Assembly: GCF_029227915.1 (NCBI RefSeq)
Contig: NC_079876.1
Coordinates: 6,634,001 to 6,698,000, forward strand
Direction: 5' to 3'
From: Hydractinia symbiolongicarpus
Lineage: Eukaryota > Cnidaria > Hydrozoa > Anthoathecata > Hydractiniidae
DNA length: 64,000 nucleotides
This document shows, piece after piece, positions 47,052 through 59,390 of this stretch; within the stretch, counting starts at the first letter, position 1, and each line of letters opens with the position of its first letter. The notes under the pieces are model-generated. The model worked only from the letters and a program-made list of their open reading frames with translations, was not told the DNA's origin and did not search any database. The position numbers and the translations under genes are program-made.

Positions 47052-49709
47052 ATGGTTACTTGTGGTGCTTTAAATTGTGGTAACTCTTCCACCAAAAAAT
47101 CGGTAGCTGATGTAAAAGGGTGGCATAACGTTCCCACCGAAAAAGAAAATAAACAACGTCGTAAGAAATGGCTAGCAGCTATGAAGCGAGATCCACCATA
47201 TCCAGCAGACACGAATTTCGTTCTTTGTGGTATGCATTTCACGTCCGAATGTTTTCAACGCGATCTCAAGGTATTTCTTGCACTTCTTAAATTTTTCTTG
47301 ACTTCTTTTCACATTATTTCTTTTGTAAATAAGCTTGTTGCGAAACTGTATTCACCTTCAATAATTTTCTGAACACCTGTCTTTTGATCTTTTTGTCCAT
47401 AAATAACCAGGGGGTAAAAATACATTTTTAAATTTTATTATTTAGGCGGAGCTCTGTGGCTCTGTGAGAAAGTTTATATTATTACCAAACGCTATTCCAT
47501 CGGTATTTTCATTCTCGAAACCGCTACCTGCAAAGCGTTCTGCATCCATTGCAAGAAACGAAAGAAAAACAAAACGCCAGGTAACCCAGCAGGCCAATCG
47601 TGGTTAAACATATTTTTACACGTTTTTTATAAGAACATTTAAATTTTACCTCAGTCTGGTTGTTCTTTTTTTTTACACTTTTTCAGCCTCGAATGTCTTT
47701 TTTATGTGCTCTTCCAAAAAAATGATCAGATTTAAAAATCTTGGAGTTGGAAAAAATATTTGTTCTTTTAAGGAATAAAAAATTTCTTAATGTGTTCATA
47801 ACTTTAGATTGTGGATGAAGCTTGTACGGCGGAAGAAAACTCAGGTGGCCCGGAAGCACCTTCCCTAGAACTTGAGCCCCTTTTTAAGGATGCTATTACG
47901 CAAACTGTTGATGTCGTCATGATCAACAAAGAAGTTAGCTGTGCTACACCAATGCGAACAAAGAGCACTATGGTTCCTGCTGTGTTATGCAAATCAATGT
48001 CTACTCAGATGAGTCCAACTTTGTCTTCGACGAACACGCAAACTGTTATATTAACTCAATATGCTAGCGTTTCCACAGTCAACCTTATTGCGAAAGAGGG
48101 AGATGAAATTGGAGATTGCTCTTCATTTTGCGCAAGTGAAGTAGAAGATCGCGCTGATCCGGATGCATCTTTCAATGTCAGTAGCGATGTTGATACGGTC
48201 GATAGTAGTGCCGATACGGCTGATAGTGATGTTAATGAGCAAGATGTCGATGTTAGGGAAGGTACGCAGTCGATTGCACCTTCAACAATGTTTCTAGTGT
48301 ACTTTGAAATGCTTAAGTCGCTCTTCAAATTCTGCTTTGAATGCGGTGAGAAAGCTACTATCAAAAAACATATAACTAAGGGTAGTATGCTTATTGTGAA
48401 ATTGGTTTGCGCCGGTAACCACGAAGTGACTTGGAGATCACAACCTTACTTAAATCGAATTGCGGAAGGAACGGTAAGGCTGTCTGCTGGAATATTGTTC
48501 AACGGATTAACATTTCAAGGTGTGAAAGAAGCATTTGAAACTGCCAATGTTAACTTTATAAGTAGGTCGCAGTTCCATGAACTTCAGCGAAGATTTTTAT
48601 TCCCAGCCATAAATAGCATTTTTACGCATTATCAGGAAGCCACACTTGTTAGACTCGTTGCGCTTGAGGGTGTCGATTTAATTGGAGATGGTCGCTGTGA
48701 CTCACCTGGATTTAGTGCTAAATATGGTACATACAGCCTCATGGACGCCATGACAAATGAGGTGGTGAACTTTTTTATTTCACACGTTCGTTTAGCAGGA
48801 AACTCGGCACGCATGGAAAAACATGGACTTGCTGAGTGCTTGGAATTTATCGACGAAGCTGGCGTAATAGTGGACACACTAGTTACCGACAGACATAGCC
48901 AGATACGAAAGTTTATGCGCACCGAACATGAACATATATCGCACCAGTTTGATGTGTGGCACATGACAAAAAATATCAAAAAAAAGATTTTGAAAGTTGC
49001 AAAAAAAAAGAGCTGTCGTGACTTGAATGACTGGATGAAGTCTATCATAAACCACTTCTGGTGGGCTTGTTCGACTTGCGAAGGAGATCCAATATTATTG
49101 AAGGAAAAGTGGCAGAGTTTACTCTGTCATATCCGTGGGGTACATTATTGGGTAAATAATACGCTATATCATAAATGTGCTCATGAAGAACTTACCCTGC
49201 TACAACAAGCTCAGAAGAAGTGGTTAACTGAAGAAAGCCCTGCTTACATCGCCCTGGAGAAAATTGTTAATGAAAAACAGCTACTAAACGATTTAAAACA
49301 CGTAGCTGATTTCAAGCACACTGGACAGCTCGAGGTTTACCATTCCCTGTTGAATAAGTACTGTCCCAAACGCTTAGCATTCTCGTACGCTGGGATGGTT
49401 GCTAGGACGCAACTAGCTGTGCTTGACCACAACTCGGGTGTAGAACGACAACAAGCCACTACATCCGATGGGAGGTTGAAGTTCAAAGTTTCTTTCACCA
49501 AAATTACGAAGGAGTGGGTGGCAAAAAAAGTAATGGATCCGAAAGAAAAGAAATACCAAGAGGACTTGATGAAGGAAGTGTTTGATTTGGTTCAAAAAAT
49601 CAAAGCTCCTATATTTTTTAAGTTGCCTGAAACACCCAGAAATATTGCATTAAAAATAAACCCTGGGAAGGAAGTTGTTGTCTCGAATATGCGTTCAAGA
49701 TTTACCTAA
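47052..49709 (+). CDS. THAP-domain transposase of Kolobok type
   Basis: Exons 47052-47270, 47446-47580 and 47808-49709, all joined in phase 0, give about 751 residues. ATG 47052 starts a THAP zinc finger: C-x4-C (MVTCGALNC), then VLCGMHF (C-x2-H) at the end of exon 1. It would bind the element's ends. Exon 3 opens with a Ser/Thr/Asp-rich stretch, then a CFECG...CAGNHEVTW zinc-like region. The catalytic part carries DGRCDSPGFSAKYGTYSLMD, VTDRHSQIRKF, HQFDVWHMTKNIKKK and HTGQLEVYHSLLNKYCPKR. The Asp, Asp and Glu in these blocks are the likely DDE triad. No disabling change is seen. Confidence 0.85.
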
Positions 49710-49857
49710 AAGTAACCCCCAGGTTTATAAATGATATTTAGCATTACATCAAGAAACGCTTATTTTACAATTCCGGGGGACATTTGTTATATTTTAAAAA
49801 CATATATTGTAAAAATTTCATTCATCATCTTTACAATTATACATGTTCTTATACATT

Positions 49858-50598
49858 TTATGTGTCCAAATCCATTCCTGATTCTGTGTATGGCACGTAT
49901 ACCCCATCGGGCTGCGGGTATTCATTACGGATTACCCACACAACACATGATGGTATAGGCTTTCGATAACCTATGCCCAGTCTTCCATACACCCACCATA
50001 TATATTGTTTATAAGCAGCAAACCGATATGATCTGTTGCAAAGTTTATGACGAATCCCTCTCATGTTGTGAATAGCACCTAGTGCTGTCCGTAACACGGG
50101 TTCCGGCAAACAAACCATTTTGAATTCATCCGAATTTGTAACACACGTATGACCTAAGCGAAAAAAGAAAAAAGATCTTTAAAAAGGCGTACCCCCGTGT
50201 GTAAATAAACAACGTTTAGCTTTCTAAAACTTTGTTGTGACAGAACAGAAAGTGATTGATGTAGCAAACAAGGAAGTAAAATACACGATAAGAAGATATT
50301 TTAATCAACAGAAACCTTGAAAATGACCGTCCGGAATATCATTATTATCACGACAACATAAACTTTCCGTTTCAGTGACCATAATTTTACACTTTTTGCA
50401 CTGGCACCACTCAACATTTCCAACACGATTTCCAGCTTCAACATTGCAGTTTTTAGCGCCAACGTTGTTTCCTAAAGCTTCTAAAGCTGCAGCCACTTCA
50501 CTTTGACTCCGTTCCGGTTCGAACATGAAAGGAGATAAACCAAACTCTTCATCTTCATTAAATTCAACATCGCTTACATCAGAAGAGGAAGATGACAT
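49858..50598 (-). CDS. P2X7 ballast-like zinc domain protein inside the Kolobok-like element
   Basis: Two minus-strand exons, 50598-50316 and 50153-49858, are joined in phase 1 (donor GTTTCT is weak, acceptor CTTAG good). ATG at 50598 starts an acidic/Ser-rich leader (MSSSSSDVSDVEFNEDEEF). The conserved domain then follows: WCQCKKC..., ESLCCRD, CVTNSDEFKMVCL, NRSYRFAAYKQYIWWVYGRL, KPIPSCVVWVIRNEYPQPDG and VYVPY. This matches the cytoplasmic C-terminal ballast domain of vertebrate P2X7 receptors, where Cys residues bind zinc; there is no membrane channel here. It stops at 49858, about 150 bases from the end of the convergent transposase. Its role in the transposon is unknown. Confidence 0.75.
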
Positions 50599-50859
50599 AA
50601 CTACTTCAAGATAAGTTTACTACTGCAAGAAAGTAACGCGCCGAATGTTGTTGTCACGAATGACGTCAGAAGAATATTAGTGTCCAGACTACTCGTTGCG
50701 GAAATATATCATGAAGTGAAAGTAGAAATGATATGAGGCAAAATTGCTTTTTTCATGACTTTTAGAACTTTTTAGCTGAAAAATTTTTTTTGGCTGTTAT
50801 ACAGACATGTAATATTGTGATTTTAAAAATTTTGAAAATTTACCGGACTTCCCCTTTAA

Positions 50860-52275
50860 TACTACAAGGTATTACAGTGTATTACTGAAAGCTACAAAGT
50901 ATTACAGTATAATACTGAATACTACAAAGTATTACAGTGTATTACTGAATACTACAAGGTATTACAGTGTATTACCGAATACTACAAGGTATTACAGTGT
51001 ATTACTGAATACTACAACATATTACAGTGTATTAATGAATACTACAAGGTATTACAGTGTATTACTGAATACTACAACGTATTACAGCATATTACCGAAT
51101 ACTACAAGGTATTACAGTGAACTACAAGGTATTACAGTGTATTCCCGAATACTATAAAGCATTACAGTGTCTTACTAAATACTACATAGTATTACAGTGT
51201 ATTACTGAATACTACAACATATTACAGTGTATTACTGAATACTACAAAGTATTACAGCATATTACCGAATACTACAAGGTATTACAGTGTATTACTGAAT
51301 ACTACAAGGTACTACAGTGTATTACCAAATACCACAAGGTATTACAGTGTACTACAAAGTAATACAGTGTATTACAGTGTACTACAAAGTATTACAGTGT
51401 ATTACTGAACACTACATAGTATTACAGTGTATTACTTAAAACTACAAGGTATTACAGTGTATTACTGAAAGCTACAAAGTATTACAGTATAATACTGAAT
51501 ACTACAAAGTATTACAGTGTATTACTGAATACTACAAGGTATTACAGTGTATTACCGAATACTACAAGGTATTACAGTGTATTACTGAATACTACAAGGT
51601 ATTACAGTGTATTACTAAATGCTACAAGGTATTGCAGTATAGTACTAAATACTACAAGGTATTACAGTGTATTACTGAATACTACAAGATATTACAGTGT
51701 ATTACTGAATACTACAAGGTATTACAGTGTATTACTGAATACTACAAAGTATTACAGCATATTACCGATTACTACAAGGTATTACAGTGTACTACAAGGT
51801 ATTACAGTGTATTACCGAATACTACAAGTTATTACAGTGTATTACTGAATACTACAAGGTATTACAGTGTATTACTGAATACTACAAAGTATTACAGCAT
51901 ATTACCGAATACTACAAAGTATTACAGTGTACTACAAGGTATTACAGTGTATTACTGAATACTACAAAGTATTACAGCATATTACCGAATACTACAAAGT
52001 ATTACAGTGTACTACAAGGTATTACAGTGTAATACCGAATACTACAAAGTATTACAGTGTATTACCGAATACTTCAAGGTATTACAGTGTATTACAGTGT
52101 ACTACAAGGTATTACAGTGTTTTACTAAATATTACAAGGTACTACAGTGTATTACGGAATACTAAAAGGTATTACAGTGTATTACAGTGTACTACCAGGT
52201 ATTACAGTGTATTACTGAATACTACAAGGTATTATAGTGTATTTCTGAATATACTACAAAGTAATACAGTGTAAA
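50860..52275. repeat. 30-bp minisatellite, right block with higher-order structure
   Basis: Continuation of the 46175-46746 array. The segment ending at the transposon's left TTAA reappears almost unchanged at about 51028-51439. After subtracting the transposon this gives a higher-order period of about 580 bp. Confidence 0.92.
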
Positions 52276-52748
52276 ATACGGGATATTATTACGTACTACA
52301 CCGTATTACTGTATATTGCAAAGATATTATGCTAGACAGTAGTATGTATACCAGGCAGTATTATGTATTAACAACATTACGATGTTGATAAATTGCTTAA
52401 CGTCGTGTGTCGGATGCCGTTGTCGTCTTGGGAAGAATGCGACAATGTCGGATAGGACATATTCACAGACTAAATTGATCCTTTCATGAAGTGCTTCCCG
52501 GGGTAGCAAACGTGCTCCACAATTTCGCTTTGCTCTCAAAGCTCAATTGCTTCGCAAAAACACGCCGGAAAAAAACGTTGTGCGCATCGGGATAAACTAA
52601 AAGCACTATCTTCAATACGCACCATAACATTTACGAAAATAATACTTCTACATCCTAGGAGGTTTGTTAGATCATTATTAACCTTAGAAATCGGTGCGAC
52701 CACTAACCAAAAGGCTGTAATAAGAAAAGTTACTGCCGATAGCCTAGT
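52276..52748. other. No gene recognised
   Basis: Fading minisatellite, then unique sequence. A minus-strand open frame (52327-52539) has no recognisable family. Confidence 0.45.
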
Positions 52749-54020
52749 TATACGATGGCCCCTATGGCTCACTTCTCTTCTCAATAAAAACACTTCTTTT
52801 CTTAGTCAAAACACTTCTCTTCTGTATAACAACACTTCTCTTCTGTACAAGAACACTTCTCTTCTGTATAAAAAACTTCTCTACTTTGATACCCAAAGTT
52901 CACTTCCGTTCGAAACACTTCTCTTCCAAGTGCGAAAAAATTCTCTTCCATAAGCTTGAAAATTTCCCAGACTGAATCTGGTCCCTAATATATGAATTTA
53001 TCCAGATCTTGTTTATGAATAAATGGCACACCCCGGGCCCTGCGCGTTTAAAATAAGATTTTTCGCAGGAAAAACTTTGCGAAATTTCAAGCTATATTCT
53101 TATACGGTCCCAGAAGCCTAATACGAGATTGTTTTTTTTTATCTACTTTCCACTAACTTTGAACTTTTATAATTGCGATTCGGCGAAACTAGAACGTTTT
53201 GCGGCTTACAATTGACCTCACTTTGTCCGGGAATAAGTATTGATTGTGATTTACAAAAACCAAGATATTTTTTTTGTAGCAATAAACATTGTGATGTTTG
53301 CTGGGAAAAGAACTCGTGGTTTTCAAAAAACAAGATATATATATTTCTAAAATCCAAGCATTTTACATTGTTACAGGTGTTGTATTACATATATCTTTCT
53401 ACTGCACAAATCAAGGCGATATAATAATCAACAACTTCATGAGCTAAACTCTTCTAGCTCATTAAGATCTAAAGTTTTTTTAAAAAACTCTCAACCGTAT
53501 ATTTCTGGAACAAAGTACAATGAATCAGTCCTTCCGCGGGGAGCAGTAGCACCTTTGCTTGGTGCTAACAGATGTTGATGTTCTATCACTACTGCTAGCA
53601 TGACTTGTGTTAGTTACACAAGACAACGAAGACCTTGTGGCTGATGGTTTTATCGTAGTTGCTGTCAGGGACGAGCAGGACATTAGATTTTCAAGCTCCT
53701 CTTTAACAATTTCACGTACTACAGACTTCATGTTCATGCTTGCTTGACGACGGTTGAAAAAAATATGTCACATGGCGAGGGGACTGGTCCCATGTAATAA
53801 ACCTCACAAAAGGTTAAAACTACGGACCAATGATGTAAAATTGCGGACCAGATTTTAGAATTCAAGTTGTAAAGAGCCACATGCAGAGAAGTGTAAGTGC
53901 AGAAGGGAAGTGTCAAAGTACCGAAGAGAAGTGTCAAAATACAGAAGAGAAATGTTTCGTTATATAGAAGAGAAGTGTTTTTGATTTGGAAGAGAAGTGA
54001 GCCATAGGAACCATCGTATA
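52749..54020. mobile_element. Non-autonomous element with terminal inverted repeats and CTTCTCTTC arrays
   Basis: TATACGATGG...CCTATGGCTCACTTCTCTTC at the left end (52749-52779) is matched in reverse complement at the right end (about 53988-54020). TA at both edges fits a TA target duplication. Subterminal arrays of (A)CACTTCTCTTC follow inward: about eight copies at 52770-52935 and, inverted, about six at 53885-54005. The interior has a minus-strand open frame (53525-53731) starting MKSVVREIVKEELENL, perhaps a remnant of an autonomous element's first exon. No transposase. Confidence 0.75.
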
Positions 54021-54613
54021 GTTAGGAGATAAATTTTGCCTAATTTGGCTTTCATAGCCTATTTAGGCTATTCAGTTGTCACGTGACGTACATATAAACA
54101 TCGTTTAAAAATTCTGTGAAGTTTGCCGGTCTTCCGAACCAGTGTTGTTTCTATTAACTATGGTGTAATCAATAATATATACAGCGAGACTTAGTTATTA
54201 TAGTTTATTTTTTTGTTTTATTTTTTCATTTTAACATTATGTTTTTGCAGAAAACTTTGTAGCTAAGTATCGCCTATAGATAATAGAAACAACATTATTA
54301 TTTAGATCTACTGGAAACGGCAATTGTTTATATAATTCTAGAGCCTTTGCTATCTACTTCGAGCTGTCGATTCGATTGAGCTGCGTTTACATTCAAACTT
54401 TTATGCTTCACATAATGTTGATAAAAAAATTATGGAGAACTTTCCTTGTATTGAAAGAGGACTTTTTGAATCAATATTTCCTCATGATGTTGCTGATGAA
54501 TTTACAGGAAATAAAAACTTAGATAGAATATCATGTGTTATCAAGGAAGCCATTTTTAATCCTAAGAATACAAGATTTGCATTTCATGACTTCTTTGCTT
54601 TTTTGACGATGGA
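54021..54613. other. No gene recognised
   Basis: A short open frame at 54432-54644 (MENFPCIERGLFESIFPHDV) has no family I know. Otherwise AT-rich. Confidence 0.45.
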
Positions 54614-54616
54614 TCA

Positions 54617-54830
54617 TCTGATTGATATCAGAATTAGCAGTTGATGACGATTGAGTTGAGTCAGGCTTGTTGTGAGAATAGACTTAGTTTGCAACTTTGA
54701 TACCGCACTAGCTCTGCAGTTGGATAGTACTTTTTCAAATGTGATGTCGTTTTCGCAGAGTAGGCGTTCTTTAAATTTTTTGTCTCTTAAACCGATATCG
54801 AACGTGTATTCCATAGACTTTAAAGGGAAA
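54617..54830 (-). pseudogene. LTR-retrotransposon gag fragment
   Basis: On the minus strand from about 54814: FDIGLRDKKFKERLLCENDI, then TFEKVLSNCRAS and SKLQTK. The GLRDKxxRERLLxxxxLTxxKAxxxCRAxE pattern is typical of the end of the capsid region in Ty3/Gypsy-type gag proteins. It ends after about 66 residues with no zinc knuckle or pol visible, so it is a small relic. Confidence 0.5.
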
Positions 54831-55527
54831 GACTCCTGTTAGGTAGAAGACCTTATATTTAGTAAGAAGTTGGGAATTATGAAACTTTTTCGTACAAAAA
54901 ATTACATTTTATAATTGAGACTTGAAAAAGAAACTTTTCGTTTTTCGGAAAGTCGGCTGTACGAGGTTTGTACCCTGGGTCCTTTGAACGTTGATGGCTG
55001 GTCCGTTAAATTTTTGAATTATAAAAGATTGAAATCGATTGCCACACATTGGACACGCATGCGTCTTTGTGGTTTTGGGTGGTTCTGGGTGATTCTGGTA
55101 GCTTTTATTGTACTTTCTGTTTTTTCACATTTTAGGGAACCAGCCCCAAATTGTTCTATGATACAAAACATGTTGGCACGATTTCATTAAACTAATTTTG
55201 ACCCAACAATTCACAATTTCAAGCGTCATTCAAACGTGATTTGCATGTGAAGATTTGTTGACAAAAGCGGTCAAAAAAAAGATGGAACAATGATGAAACT
55301 GAAGAGCTTGCTGATTTGCTTGATTACCACTTTTTGTTGGATGTGTTTGAAATAAGAATATATTCGTTAAATACAGATTATAAATTGAAATAAAAAATAC
55401 TTGTAATAGCCTAATTTGTAAAGTATTTTTATATAATTCAAATTGACTTTCGTGGTAAAAAATCTCACGATTAGGAATTGGTCTAGGCTGAAATGTCTAA
55501 AAATGTGTAAATTGTTATCTTTTTCGT
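54831..55527. other. No gene recognised
   Basis: One open frame (54915-55190) with a hydrophobic stretch and no family. Nothing else is supported. Confidence 0.45.
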
Positions 55528-56282
55528 TTAACCCTATTCGGTCCGGGGTTTTTCGAACATACTATGACCGGGGGAGGCGGATTCCGCCCCCCCCCCCCCA
55601 ATAACTTTTCATAGGATTGTTCAAATTGAATCAAACTTGGCACACTTATAGTACGTCATAAAAGGAACAAAATGGCGGCAATAAATTTTTGCTTGCGTCA
55701 GCACATTTTCTGTGACGTCATCAGAACCTTGAAAATTGTTAAAAATGCCACTATCTGCTTAAAATATAATTACTTTTGTTCTAGAGCGAATTTTTACATT
55801 CTGTTTGAAGTTTCTAAAAGCTAAATAAAATGTTTTTAACATATCTTCCGGTTTTTACATGGATCAAATAAAAAATTGCCAAAAATTGACCGAAAATCCG
55901 TTTTTTCCCGATTTTCGGGTAAAATCCGACAAAATCGGGAAATCGGATTAGTCACGTGTCAAAATTATTCAAAATGATTCTTCTTGACGAAACAAAGTTG
56001 TGTTGCAAGTTTCAAGTTCTAAGGATAATCCTAACAGGAGTTATTATATTTTCCCCATTATAAGGATTTCATAGAGATTTTTGGGGGTAGTTTCGAGTAA
56101 TGGCCAATATCAAAGCCTCTATATGGTATGGGACCTAAAAATTTAGCATGCAGGTGTCTAATAGATAAATGTTGAAACTCAGTATGTATCATAGCCATAT
56201 AAGAAAGCAATCAGGAGTTATTAAAAAAAAAGCGTCAGGGGGGGCGGAATCCGCCCCCCCCCCCCGGACCGGATAGGGTTAA
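55528..56282 (-). mobile_element. piggyBac-type MITE, second complete copy
   Basis: TTAA at 55528-55531 and 56279-56282, with CCCTATTCGGTCCGGGG at the left and CCGGACCGGATAGGG at the right. Aligns end to end with the copy at 36186-36936 in reverse orientation. Both GGCGGATTCCGCC-type palindromes are kept, next to C/G runs. Confidence 0.87.
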
Positions 56283-58286
56283 CATATATATAACTGTACA
56301 ATTTTTTTTCATTTGCAATCAGTTGCTAGTCTAACAACAACAACAACAATAATGATAAATATTTAAAGTGTTTCTAGCCCAGAAAATAACAAAAACCTAT
56401 TGTTAGTGGATTATTTCCATTGGGGTCCACTGAGTCTGAGTGAAGCTAGCTTTCTCACATTTACGTTTAGTTTTAGCAGGCTTCTAAAAACTAATCAAGA
56501 CCAACGTTAGAGGTAGCTAAGGTTACAGATCAGATGAATTATTATTTTCCTTTTAAAATTTAATTTTGAAGTATAATATCGTTGTTCTTTGTTTATTTGC
56601 GTCTATTTTACATTTCTAATAGTTGTCGACCATTTTTTTTGTGAAAACGAAAGTGAAATGTATGGTGTAGAAAAGCTCAAAATTTTAGTAGTAAAAAAAA
56701 ATGGCAGCTACTAACTTATACGATAGAACGCTTTAGGCAAAACTTTGCGTCAGAATGTTCCTGTACTGGTAAATTGTGAGGTAGCCATCCGGGGTTTTGT
56801 GCACCTTGCCGTCTGTTTAGGCTGCCCGGGTAGAAACCAAAGGCGAAATAGTAGTCTATGGTCATCCTTCTTTAGGAAGTGAGGTCAATATCGATGACGT
56901 CATAATGTTATGCCGCAGGCGCTTTTTTTAAAAAAAAATTTTGGCACATGCTCACACTTTTTTTCCTTAAAATCGCGGTTTGAATGACCGTATTAGGAGC
57001 AACAAAAGCAAGCACGAGGAACCTGCGTACCCACTTCTGTATCTCCAACAGACGGACCTAGGAAAAACGGAAACCTCACAAGAGCTTATGAGTGTGGCGG
57101 AAATTGATAAAGCGGGTCGACTTCCTATATCTTTTGATATCCGCCAGCGAAGGCGGAATCTTTAAAATCGGCTGAGGAGATAGAGAGATAGATAGAGACA
57201 GCGCGGCTAGGCTGGACGTTTAGCGAGGCTAAAATGACTTTTAAGCCAATAAGAATCCTAACAGTGCAACAACTTGTTTTATTATCCAATGAACAATACT
57301 TTATTTTAAATTTTATATGCTATCGAAAGATAACGCTTGTGCAGTGCAGCATAATGAAGTTCGTCTTATAATGCGCCATCTTGGATGTCATTAACGTTTC
57401 CCTTTATAATTACGTCATTTCCTTCTGTACAATTTTGCAAGCACGTGGACTAAAGCTATATTCAGCAGAACTGATTAATTATTCACGATTTTTAATTTAA
57501 AGAGGAATTGTTGAGACTGAATATTTTTGGTGAAAAATAATGTATTATAGCTATAAAATCGTGACAAGTGTGTTGCAAAAGAAAAAAGAATATGTAGTCT
57601 GATGAAAATAGCCTTTCGTAACTGATTATGTAAAAAAAAAATTCCTGCCACCTTTAAAGATATTTTCCAAGTTGTTTTTCAGAGAAAAAGAGAAAATACA
57701 TAAATTATCAGCCTTGCCGTTGTTCTTATTTTGTTTTTATTGTTCATCAATTTTCAGGTTTATTATTTTTTTTTAAATTGTTTTTATAAAGAAATGAAGT
57801 TTATGTAAGTTAAGTTAGCCATGATTTACAGTTACAATAATAATCAAAAATTTAAATTTAAAATTTTAGAATATTCAATGATTTTGTTTCCCTATTCTTC
57901 TCAGTCCTCTTTAAAGTTCCGTACTTTTTCAGATTATTGCTAATGGCGGAAATCTTTACGCCGTAGGGCTTCTTGTTGTAAACTTTATTCGCGAGGTTGT
58001 TTGCATATATCATACGTCTTGTTACAAGCTCGTGAGCTTGTATTAAAACGCAAATGTGTCCTGCAAGAATAGAAATTTTTGCCTCTCTGAGCACCGACAC
58101 GGGAGTAGTCGTGTGTTCGAATCTCATCTTGGTAACTATTTTTACTTTTTTTTCTTTTTACTATCTCGCCTGCGAGGATGTGTTTCCAACTCGTAACTAA
58201 CTAACCAAATGGTCAATTGCAACGTCACAAATTTAAACTTCATACCTAAACTCTCTAAGTACTTAAAAGTCATCGGCCAAATTTGG
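56283..58286. other. No gene recognised
   Basis: Includes an ATCCGCCAGCGAAGGCGGAAT hairpin-like word near 57140 and a short GAGATAGA repeat near 57180. The open frame 56980-57165 lacks a known domain. Confidence 0.45.
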
Positions 58287-58490
58287 TATTTGTTTTCGAC
58301 AAAATTTGGCACAGTTAACAAAAAAATTATGCTGAACATAATAGTGACATCATAATTTTGATTTTTGTCACCTAATTGTTATTTTAGGCCAAAATTGGAC
58401 CAAAAATTAAAATTACTTTATTTTCGACAAAATTTGGCAAAGTTAACAAAAAAGTATGCTGAACATGATAGTGACATCAAAATGTTAATT
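58287..58490. repeat. Two tandem copies, about 137-bp period
   Basis: TTTTCGACAAAATTTGGCA and GCTGAACATAATAGTGACAT occur at about 58293-58352 and again at about 58430-58490 with small changes. Confidence 0.8.
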
Positions 58491-59343
58491 TTTTGTTAAC
58501 TAAATGCCGTTTAAGACCATAAACGTTCCATCGCGCGACTTTCAACCATGAATGATAGGCTGCATTTTTTCTTTTTTCTAGTAATATGGTTTTTTAACTA
58601 AAGCTATTTCCTTTTTCGAACAATTAAGATCGTATATTATTTTTCTTTATTTTGCTTTTTCTCACTAAGTGACTTTCTTATACCCCGTTGTTTTTTTGTT
58701 GTTGTTGTTGTTGTTTTGTTTTTGTTTTTGTTTTTTTTGGGGGGTTACTGAATTTCAAAAATTTTAGGTGGAGCTTGTGGTCTTTCTTCTTCTTGTTTTG
58801 TCTGGTCTCCAAAAACAATGACGAATAGAATAGAAGAAAATTAAATCTGAGTGGAGAAAGTGATACTTATGTTTTTACGCGCGGCCACTTTTTTAAACAG
58901 AATTAAAATTTCTTTCTACTTTTTGCAAAGACAAAACAAGCCAAAAAGAACAGCATGGTGACTCGGAGCCTACCATATTGTGATTTTATCGAACTCCATC
59001 TCAGAGCTCATTTAAAGTTAAGGCCGTTTGGTTACCTACGGTTTCACACGAATATTTTGTGACGGCCCGCTTATTAGACAAGAATAAGAGATCAACAAGA
59101 TCGTTAAATATGGCGGCTGGAAAAAACAACAATAAAACTAAGATATTGAAGTACCATTATTTCGATTTCTAATACCTTTTACATCCTCAAATTTTCAGGA
59201 AAGCCATAACTCCGTCTGAACTTTGAAATAAATAAATAAAATGTATATGTTAATTTTTTTTCGATAAGGGTGATTACGCGCCTTTAAGAGGTAGCTAAGA
59301 AGTAATTTATTGCTTGTGTTTTTAAAAGAGAAAGTTCTAAACA
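58491..59343. other. No gene recognised
   Basis: Contains a (TTG)n/T-rich stretch at 58690-58740. Nothing coding. Confidence 0.5.
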
Positions 59344-59390
59344 TTGGAAGTAAACATTCAGCTTTATTTCTTAGAAATAATTAATAATGC

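Larger units (their letters stand above)
46747..50859 (+). mobile_element. Kolobok-like DNA transposon, apparently intact, TTAA target duplication
   Basis: TTAA at 46747-46750 and 50856-50859 flank terminal inverted repeats starting AGGGGAAGTCCGGT, with a further TTTTCAAAATTT-type match inward (about 29 bp in all). TTAA duplication plus a THAP-containing transposase is the Kolobok signature. The element is about 4.1 kb between the TTAA copies. It carries a plus-strand three-exon transposase and a minus-strand two-exon gene, convergent. I find no frameshift or stop in either, so it may be recent or active. Confidence 0.88.

Noticed and set aside
58040-58135. GTGTTCGAATCTC word resembling a tRNA B box
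   Set aside because: No pairing acceptor stem, D arm or A box could be found at the right distance.
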